Shown here: piece by piece, positions 1-3,984 of the stretch
Layout of the letters: each line of letters starts with the position of its first letter
How positions within the stretch are numbered: position 1 is the stretch's first letter
Assembly (NCBI GenBank): GCA_947497635.1
Contig: CANMHZ010000107.1
Coordinates: forward strand, 1 to 5,129
DNA: 5,129 nt
Reading direction: 5' to 3'
Origin: Helicobacteraceae bacterium
GTDB lineage: Bacteria; Campylobacterota; Campylobacteria; Campylobacterales; Sulfurimonadaceae
The notes under the pieces: generated by a model
Databases searched by the model: none
What the model was told of the DNA's origin: nothing
What the model saw: only the letters and a program-made list of their open reading frames with translations
Made by a program: the position numbers and the translations under genes

Positions 1-117
1 AAAATTTGTCATGTTACCATCATAATCAATCACCAACACAACCACTACAGCACTGCAACAACTTCCACGATACAAATACTCATTTAACAGAGAAAATAAA
101 TATTTATCTGTTAACAT
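1..117 (-). CDS. Possible partial leftward CDS, N-terminal 39 codons, unknown function
   Basis: An open frame runs leftward from an ATG at 117-115 to the window edge without a stop. In-frame codons are open upstream to a TAA at 159-157, and an in-frame TTG lies at 156-154. The peptide starts MLTDKYLFSLLNEYLYRG and continues with two adjacent Cys (residues 20-21), a strongly hydrophobic valine-rich stretch (about 23-30) and then DYDGNMTNF. This looks like an amphipathic N-terminal helix followed by a buried beta strand ending in acidic residues. A possible ribosome site AAGGG lies at 133-129, 11 bases from the ATG, which is a little far. A CATAAT box on the minus strand at 150-145 could serve as its -10. 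I do not recognise the family. The strand ending in D-Y-D is loosely like the first strand of several alpha/beta enzymes, but this is not enough to name it. The gene is divergent from the nuclease-like gene at 244. It could also be a remnant or a chance open frame. Confidence 0.4.
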   Translation of the reverse strand, partial: MLTDKYLFSLLNEYLYRGSCCSAVVVVLVIDYDGNMTNF

Positions 118-207
118 AATAAAATAAGCCCTTGCATATTTGCTATTATGTAACAATTATGCTACTTAAAAAGAATCCTAACTCAGTTCTTGAGGGGACA
201 ATTCCGC

Positions 208-213
208 TATAAT
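208..213 (+). promoter_or_regulatory. -10 box of the PD-(D/E)XK nuclease gene
   Basis: A perfect TATAAT preceded by CCGC lies 30 bases before the ATG at 244. No convincing -35 box is seen at normal spacing; a weak -35 is common for housekeeping promoters in Campylobacterota. Transcription would start near 219-221, giving a leader of about 24 bases that contains TAAGG (231-235) eight bases before the ATG. The position of this box argues against translation starting at the upstream TTG (190). Confidence 0.6.
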
Positions 214-243
214 TACCCTAGACTGAATCTTAAGGCTATAAAA

Positions 244-1116
244 ATGAATTTCTTAGATGTAAAAACGGATTATGCTTTTAAAAAAGTATTCGGAAGTGAA
301 AACTCCAAGGCGATTCTTATCAGCTTTTTGAATGCCATCGTGTATGAAAATGCTCCTCATAAAATCAAAGATCTCACCATCGTTGACCCCTATAATATTC
401 CTATGATCAAAGGGGTAAAAGATACCTTTGTCGATGTAAAGGCGATTTTGGATGATGATTCCAAAGTGATTATCGAGATGCAAGTGCTCAATCACAAAGG
501 ATTTGAAAAGCGTGTACTTTATAATGCTGCCAAAAACTATTCTATACAGCTTACTAGAAATGAAGCTTATCATTTACTCAATCCCGTTATTGCTTTGAGT
601 ATCGTTGATTTTGTGATGTTTGAAGAGAGCCAAAATACGATAAACAGTTTTAAACTCATCGAAAAAGAGCAGTTTATCCATTATAACGATGATATAGAAC
701 TTATTTTTGTAGAGCTTCCTAAATTTAAAAAAGAGCTAGAAGAACTAAATAATATCAAAGATCAATGGATTTATTTTGTCCAAAATGCAGGAAGTTTAGA
801 ATATATTCCCAGTAACTTTGATGAAACTATCAAGCAAGCGCTCGAAAATGCCAATGAAGCCAATCTTACAAAAGATGAACTCGAAGCCCAGTATAAAAGA
901 AAAGAGTTTATCTCGATTCAAAAACTTGCTGTTTTAAAAGCTGATGAAGATGGAATTGAGAAGGGAATGGAAAAAGGGCTTCAAGAAGGGTTAGAAAAGG
1001 GGATGGAACAAAAAAGTATTGAAATTGCCAAAAATCTTCTTGATGTACTCGATAATGAAACAATTTCTCTAAAAACAGGACTAAGTATTACAGTCATTCA
1101 GGATTTAAGATTGTAA
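244..1116 (+). CDS. Rpn-family / PD-(D/E)XK (PDDEXK_2) nuclease, putative transposase-related protein
   Basis: This is a 290-residue protein of the Rpn family (recombination-promoting nuclease; PD-(D/E)XK nuclease family transposase). Family members are DNA endonucleases that stimulate RecA-independent recombination or act in phage defence; which applies here is unknown. The N-terminus (FLDVKTDYAFKKVFG, residues 3-17) is the family's hallmark opening. The putative nuclease core has Asp64 (FVDVKA) and Glu78-x-Gln80 (IIEMQ), with Gln in place of the classical Lys, as is usual in this family, followed by a helix KRVLYNAAKNYSIQL. The middle part (about 100-190) is alpha/beta. The C-terminus has a charged helix with a short periodic repeat of E-K/E-G (residues 237-256) and then a small helical tail ending in TVIQDLRL. 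I chose the ATG at 244 because of the family start, the TAAGG at 231-235 and the -10 at 208. The TTG at 190 would add 18 unlike residues and lies upstream of that -10. The gene appears intact and more AT-rich than its neighbours, which suggests acquisition. It stands alone and converges with the mqnP operon. Confidence 0.88.
   Translation: MNFLDVKTDYAFKKVFGSENSKAILISFLNAIVYENAPHKIKDLTIVDPYNIPMIKGVKDTFVDVKAILDDDSKVIIEMQVLNHKGFEKRVLYNAAKNYSIQLTRNEAYHLLNPVIALSIVDFVMFEESQNTINSFKLIEKEQFIHYNDDIELIFVELPKFKKELEELNNIKDQWIYFVQNAGSLEYIPSNFDETIKQALENANEANLTKDELEAQYKRKEFISIQKLAVLKADEDGIEKGMEKGLQEGLEKGMEQKSIEIAKNLLDVLDNETISLKTGLSITVIQDLRL
952..1011 (+). repeat. Short in-gene repeat coding the E-K-G helix of the nuclease-like protein
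   Basis: Five imperfect units of four codons encode residues 237-256: GIEK, GMEK, GLQE, GLEK, GMEQ. Each unit is a Gly, a large hydrophobic residue and two charged or polar residues, so the stretch should form an amphipathic helix or coiled coil. Repeats of this kind are frequent near the C-terminus of Rpn-family proteins and can vary in copy number between homologues. The DNA units are purine-rich (gga-atg-gaa-aaa type). Confidence 0.65.
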
Positions 1117-1127
1117 TACTTAGTTCT
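1077..1127 (-). terminator. Inverted repeat across converging stop codons, likely terminator of the mqnP operon
   Basis: The arms CTAAGTATTACA (1081-1092) and TGTAATACTTAG (1112-1123) are perfect reverse complements. Pairing extends outward through 1080/1124 and, after one imperfect position (1079/1125), through 1078/1126 and 1077/1127. In plus-strand RNA, G.U pairs at 1079/1125 and 1093/1111 allow an even longer stem of about 19 pairs with a 13-base loop (1096-1108). Reading leftward, the stem is followed, after one G, by TTTTT (1075-1071), as in a Rho-independent terminator. This would end the leftward three-gene transcript inside the last codons of the nuclease-like gene. On the plus strand the tail is only mixed pyrimidine-rich (from 1124), so rightward termination would be weaker. 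The stem is AT-rich, which lowers its strength. The right arm contains the TAA of the nuclease-like gene (1114-1116), and the TAA of the leftward gene (1127-1129) begins at its edge. Confidence 0.65.
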
Positions 1128-1642
1128 TATCTCAACTGATTAATTTTCAAAACAAACTCTACCTCTGCTTTTGATAGGCGAAGTTCTTTGGCGATAGAAT
1201 CCACTTCAAGCCCTTGGTTGTAGCGTCCGATCACCTTTTCATCGTCCAATCCACTAATTGAGCTGGGGAGGGAGAGATTACGTATTCGCTCTTCCAAATA
1301 ACGTAGACGATTCTCTGTTTTATCTTTATACGCACCAAACGTTCCCTCTATGTGTCCTAAAGCTTCCATGATCGGAACGGACATTCGATTGATATCATGA
1401 TCAGCTTGTTCGTGCATTGCGCGCGAAACGATAGGGGCAGACTCTTGCAGTGAACCAATGATTTCTATCTCTGCGGTAAGGCGTTTGTCTATTTTATACA
1501 ATTCACGGTGAAGCTCCTCAACCGCTTTGGCAATAGAGTGAAGTTTTGTATTGGTTTCATTCTCTTTCGTAATCGTATAATAGATAATTCCCAATACCAA
1601 CACGGACAGGGTAATCAAGATGGCTGCAATTTCGAAACTCAT
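1127..1642 (-). CDS. Membrane-anchored coiled-coil protein with C-terminal HTH-like tail
   Basis: This is a 171-residue protein of unknown function. Residues 5-24 form one hydrophobic membrane segment (IAAILITLSVLVLGIIYYTI) with almost no residues before it, so it is an N-terminal anchor with the rest probably cytoplasmic. Residues 26-125 are charged and heptad-like (KAVEELHRELYKIDKRL, ENRLRYLEERIRNL), predicting helical coiled coil and self-association. The last 39 residues (133-171), VIGRYNQGLEVDSIAKELRLSKAEVEFVLKI at their core, read as a helix-turn-helix. The pattern resembles the C-terminal motif of DUF2802- and DUF6115-type proteins, which are also anchor plus coil plus HTH-like tail; that link is from memory and not tested. 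It is the last gene of the mqnP operon. Its ATG (1642-1640) overlaps the stop of the PilZ-like gene as ATGA, and AAAGGG (1654-1649) sits six bases upstream, so start and translational coupling are well supported. Confidence 0.8.
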   Translation of the reverse strand: MSFEIAAILITLSVLVLGIIYYTITKENETNTKLHSIAKAVEELHRELYKIDKRLTAEIEIIGSLQESAPIVSRAMHEQADHDINRMSVPIMEALGHIEGTFGAYKDKTENRLRYLEERIRNLSLPSSISGLDDEKVIGRYNQGLEVDSIAKELRLSKAEVEFVLKINQLR

Positions 1643-2160
1643 TCATATCCCTTTAGCTGTCGTATCATCATACGTTCACGCGCGCGCATATAAACACCCC
1701 ATTCACTTTCATCCTTGGAGTGCATCTGAACGATTTTTGCTAATGTTGGGGAAAGAGCTTCAAAATAAAATAAAACTTCACGTCTAGGATGGATAGGGAG
1801 TTCCAATCGTCCATAGTAACGCTTCGAAATCTCGAATAAAGGTTGAGAAAGTTCAAAATGTTCCAATCCAATTTTCTCAACTTCTCCGTGATGAGCTAGA
1901 ACCATTCGTGTCGGTGCATTTCCTAATATCAAATGTTCTAATCTATCCATTTTACGGTACAACTCAACAATCATATGCAAGACAACCGGATCGCTCTCGC
2001 TTGTGTCCCCTTTTGCCTTTGCTGATCGTAGCCATTGACCTATCGCATCATCATCTGTTTCACTTCGTGTTCCAAAGTCTCGTTCAAACTCACGCTCTCT
2101 CTCATTTGTATCTTCAAAATCAATGGTTAAAGGAGCCTCAACTAGCCAAATATCACTCAT
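1639..2160 (-). CDS. PilZ-domain-like protein, hypothetical
   Basis: This is a 173-residue soluble protein with no signal peptide or membrane segment. Residues 15-38 are very acidic/arginine-rich and likely disordered. Residues 58-79 form a helix (VVLHMIVELYRKMDRLEHLIL). Residues 84-173 alternate short strands (RMVLAHHG, EKIGLEHFEL, YYGRLELPI, EVLFYFEAL, LAKIVQMH, WGVYMRA) and end in a basic helix (RERMMIRQLKG). This order of helix, beta barrel with a G-L turn, then C-terminal helix with arginines is that of PilZ-like proteins in proteobacteria. However, the c-di-GMP signature RxxxR plus D/NxSxxG is not present; only EKIGLE remains where the second motif should be. It may therefore be a non-binding PilZ-type adaptor, and the fold assignment is tentative. 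The gene overlaps mqnP by ATGA, with a strong ribosome site GAGGTGAT (2171-2164) inside the mqnP end. The next gene also overlaps by ATGA, so the two small proteins are probably partners. Confidence 0.7.
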   Translation of the reverse strand: MSDIWLVEAPLTIDFEDTNEREREFERDFGTRSETDDDAIGQWLRSAKAKGDTSESDPVVLHMIVELYRKMDRLEHLILGNAPTRMVLAHHGEVEKIGLEHFELSQPLFEISKRYYGRLELPIHPRREVLFYFEALSPTLAKIVQMHSKDESEWGVYMRARERMMIRQLKGYE

Positions 2161-3017
2161 CGTATCACCTCATCCAAAATTACGCATCCAAAAAATACAA
2201 ATCCCAAATAGCCATTGACGGTAAAAAAAGCACGGTCAATCTTCGTAAAATCACGTCGTACCAAATAATGTTCATAACTTAACATAAGAATGGATAATAA
2301 AATACCGACCTGAGCCATCCATCCTAATGAAGCTTCAAGGACAAAAAGTTCCCATAAGAGAATTGTGAGGATATGAAACATCAAAGAGAGTCTGAGCGTT
2401 ATAGCACTTCCATAGCTAGAGGGGATTGAGTGAAGTCCCTGATCTTTGTCGAACTCCATATCTTGCAGCGAGTACAGAAGATCAAATCCTGCAACCCAAA
2501 ACATTACCCCAAGCGAAAGGAGAATCGACCAAAATGGGATGGAAGCACTTACTGCAATGGATCCTGCCAACGGAGCCAACCCCAATGATATTCCCAAAAT
2601 AATATGCGCCATCGAACTAAAACGTTTAAAATAAGAGTAACTAAGCAAAACAAGTAAAACAGGGATACTGACGTAAAAAGCCAAAGGATTCACAAAATAT
2701 GCTACCCCAATAAATATCAACCCATTCGTGAGAGTAAAAATAGCGATTGAGCCTCCCGTAAGTCGACCATCAACGCTCGGTCGGTTAGCAGTACGGGGAT
2801 TATGAGCATCATAGACGCGATCCACATAACGGTTAAAGCCCATAGCGGTATTGCGTGCACTAATAGCAGCTACAGCTCCTAGACCTAAAAGTTCAAAGCC
2901 AAACCATCCCTTAGCCGCTACTACCATTGCCATAAAAATAAAAGGGAGCGAAAAAATGGAGTGTTGAAACATCACTAGCTCATTAAAATCTCGTAAACGT
3001 TTGGCTATTCTCTTCAC
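2157..3017 (-). CDS. mqnP: MqnP, menaquinone-biosynthesis UbiA-family prenyltransferase
   Basis: This is an integral membrane prenyltransferase of the UbiA superfamily that attaches the polyprenyl chain to the aromatic precursor in the futalosine (Mqn) route to menaquinone, the respiratory quinone of this phylum. Counted from the GTG start, the two Asp-rich motifs for Mg-diphosphate are NRYVDRVYD (Asn62, Asp66, Asp70) and DLLYSLQDMEFD (Asp179, Asp186, Asp190). About eight or nine hydrophobic segments are visible. The opening LRDFNELVMFQHSIFSLPF is typical of epsilonproteobacterial members, and the length of 286 residues fits the family. I prefer GTG at 3017-3015 because AAAAAAGG lies six bases upstream. 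The ATG at 3038 adds seven residues and has no ribosome site. It is the first gene of a leftward operon with the PilZ-like and membrane coiled-coil genes, and divergent from miaA. Assignment as MqnP rather than UbiA rests on lineage and the N-terminal sequence; no other mqn gene is in the window. Confidence 0.88.
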   Translation of the reverse strand: MKRIAKRLRDFNELVMFQHSIFSLPFIFMAMVVAAKGWFGFELLGLGAVAAISARNTAMGFNRYVDRVYDAHNPRTANRPSVDGRLTGGSIAIFTLTNGLIFIGVAYFVNPLAFYVSIPVLLVLLSYSYFKRFSSMAHIILGISLGLAPLAGSIAVSASIPFWSILLSLGVMFWVAGFDLLYSLQDMEFDKDQGLHSIPSSYGSAITLRLSLMFHILTILLWELFVLEASLGWMAQVGILLSILMLSYEHYLVRRDFTKIDRAFFTVNGYLGFVFFGCVILDEVIR

Positions 3018-3023
3018 ACAGAA

Positions 3024-3031
3024 CCTTTTTT
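3024..3031 (-). promoter_or_regulatory. Ribosome binding site deciding the mqnP GTG start
   Basis: On the minus strand the sequence AAAAAAGG ends six bases before the GTG at 3017. An AAGG core at that distance is a standard Shine-Dalgarno site. The in-frame ATG at 3038 lies upstream of this site and is preceded only by A/T-rich sequence without a G-rich match. Confidence 0.6.
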
Positions 3032-3046
3032 GTATCATTATTATTT

Positions 3047-3052
3047 ATTTTA
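3047..3052 (-). promoter_or_regulatory. Candidate -10 box of the mqnP operon
   Basis: Minus-strand TAAAAT lies in the short AT-rich gap between mqnP and miaA. Transcription would start around 3040 and give a leader of about 23 bases carrying the AAAAAAGG site. No clear -35 is seen, and other AT-rich hexamers nearby (for example AATAAT) could serve instead. Confidence 0.3.
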
Positions 3053-3071
3053 TCGTAATTTCACTTTGAGA

Positions 3072-3077
3072 TATAAT
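3072..3077 (+). promoter_or_regulatory. -10 box of miaA, directly before the start codon
   Basis: A perfect TATAAT ends seven bases before the ATG at 3085 and overlaps an alternative ATG at 3076. Usual spacing would start transcription at about 3083-3085, which is at or just before the preferred start codon, so the mRNA may be leaderless. The upstream -35 region (about 3049-3054, TTTATC) is poor. If a different upstream promoter is used, the ATG at 3076 with a weak GAG (3068-3070) could be the start. Confidence 0.5.
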
Positions 3078-3084
3078 GTCACTC

Positions 3085-3984
3085 ATGAAACAACTTGCAC
3101 TCATCGGCTCCACTGCATCAGGAAAAAGTGCGCTTGCCTTATCACTTGCGCAGGAACATAACGCCCTCATTCTCTCCATCGACTCTTTGAGCATCTACAA
3201 TGAGATTGATATAGCTTCCGCAAAACCTTCTCGTGATGAGCTTGCACGCATTGAACATTTTGGTATCAATACTCTAGCAGCCGACGAAACGGCAACTGTT
3301 TTCATCTTTATTGATGAATATCATCGTGCGCATGAAGCTGCAACTTTACAAAAGAAAAATCTTATCCTTGTCGGAGGAAGTAGCTTTTATCTTAAAAGTA
3401 TGGTGGATGGATTATCCTACGTCCCTAAAATTACCGATGAAACCAAAGCTATTGCTACTGAAATGTTACATGATCTTAAGGGAGCCTATCTCTATTTATC
3501 CCAAATCGACCCTCTTACTATGCACAAAATCACCCCTAATGATTCCTACCGCATCGAAAAAATGCTCCACCTCACGCTCCAAACTTCAACACCACCCTCA
3601 CAATGGTTTGAGGCACATCCACCCAAGAGTATTATCACCCATTGCCCTATTCTCAACATCGACATAGATAGAGCACATTTGCGAGAACGTATAGCCTTAC
3701 GGACACACACCATGGCACAAGAGGGATTGATTGATGAAGTGGCAGAACTAGAGCGTCTTTATGGAAGAACCCCTAACAGTATGAAAGCGATAGGGATTAT
3801 CGAAACGTTGGAATTTTTGGATGGGAAAATAACGAAACAAAAGCTTTTAGAAGATATTTCAACCCATACGGCACAACTCGCCAAGCGACAACAAACCTTT
3901 AATACTAATCAGTTTGCACTTCAGACGAGAGGGAGTGTGGAGGAGCTTGCGAAAATAGCTACAACAATCCTAACGCATCCTTAG
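3085..3984 (+). CDS. miaA: MiaA, tRNA dimethylallyltransferase
   Basis: The enzyme transfers a dimethylallyl group from DMAPP to N6 of A37 in tRNAs reading codons that begin with U, the first step toward ms2i6A; it acts in the cytoplasm. Counted from the ATG at 3085 (299 residues), the P-loop is GSTASGKS (8-15). It is followed by SIDSLSIYNEIDIASAKPS, the counterpart of the DSxQxYxxxxIxTAKP motif with the catalytic-type Asp, and then GGSSFYLKSMVDGLS. The C-terminal part holds GLIDEVAEL, SMKAIGIIETLEFLDG and QLAKRQQTF. The usual TRxxAKRQ appears as TAQLAKRQ (262-269), so its Arg is replaced by Ala. AIGYKE appears as AIGIIE. I read these as lineage variants, not damage, because the frame is intact. 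ATG 3085 gives the family-like start MKQLALIG; an in-frame ATG at 3076 would add MSL. The gene is divergent from mqnP, and its last 26 bases overlap the convergent TPR gene. Confidence 0.93.
   Translation: MKQLALIGSTASGKSALALSLAQEHNALILSIDSLSIYNEIDIASAKPSRDELARIEHFGINTLAADETATVFIFIDEYHRAHEAATLQKKNLILVGGSSFYLKSMVDGLSYVPKITDETKAIATEMLHDLKGAYLYLSQIDPLTMHKITPNDSYRIEKMLHLTLQTSTPPSQWFEAHPPKSIITHCPILNIDIDRAHLRERIALRTHTMAQEGLIDEVAELERLYGRTPNSMKAIGIIETLEFLDGKITKQKLLEDISTHTAQLAKRQQTFNTNQFALQTRGSVEELAKIATTILTHP

Noticed and set aside
1..117. GGDEF-domain assignment for the left-edge partial ORF because of its V-rich strand ending in DYD
   Set aside because: The match is a few residues only; no GGDEF signature or following helix pattern is visible.
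114..151. Inverted repeat ACATAAT / ATTATGT as an operator in the divergent spacer
   Set aside because: Seven AT-rich bases with a 24-base gap are expected by chance in such AT-rich DNA.
190..243. TTG start at 190 extending the nuclease-like protein by 18 residues
   Set aside because: The extension is unlike the family N-terminus, the -10 box at 208-213 lies inside it, and ATG 244 has an AAGG at good distance.
253..573. Leftward 106-codon open frame
   Set aside because: It is antisense to the nuclease core, has no ribosome site, and its translation looks like a reverse shadow of the family-conserved frame.
1908..2282. Rightward 124-codon open frame across the PilZ-like and mqnP genes
   Set aside because: It is antisense to two well-supported coupled genes and its composition is not protein-like.
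3311..3667. Second rightward frame inside miaA
   Set aside because: It lies wholly within miaA in another frame, and the miaA frame carries all the conserved motifs.
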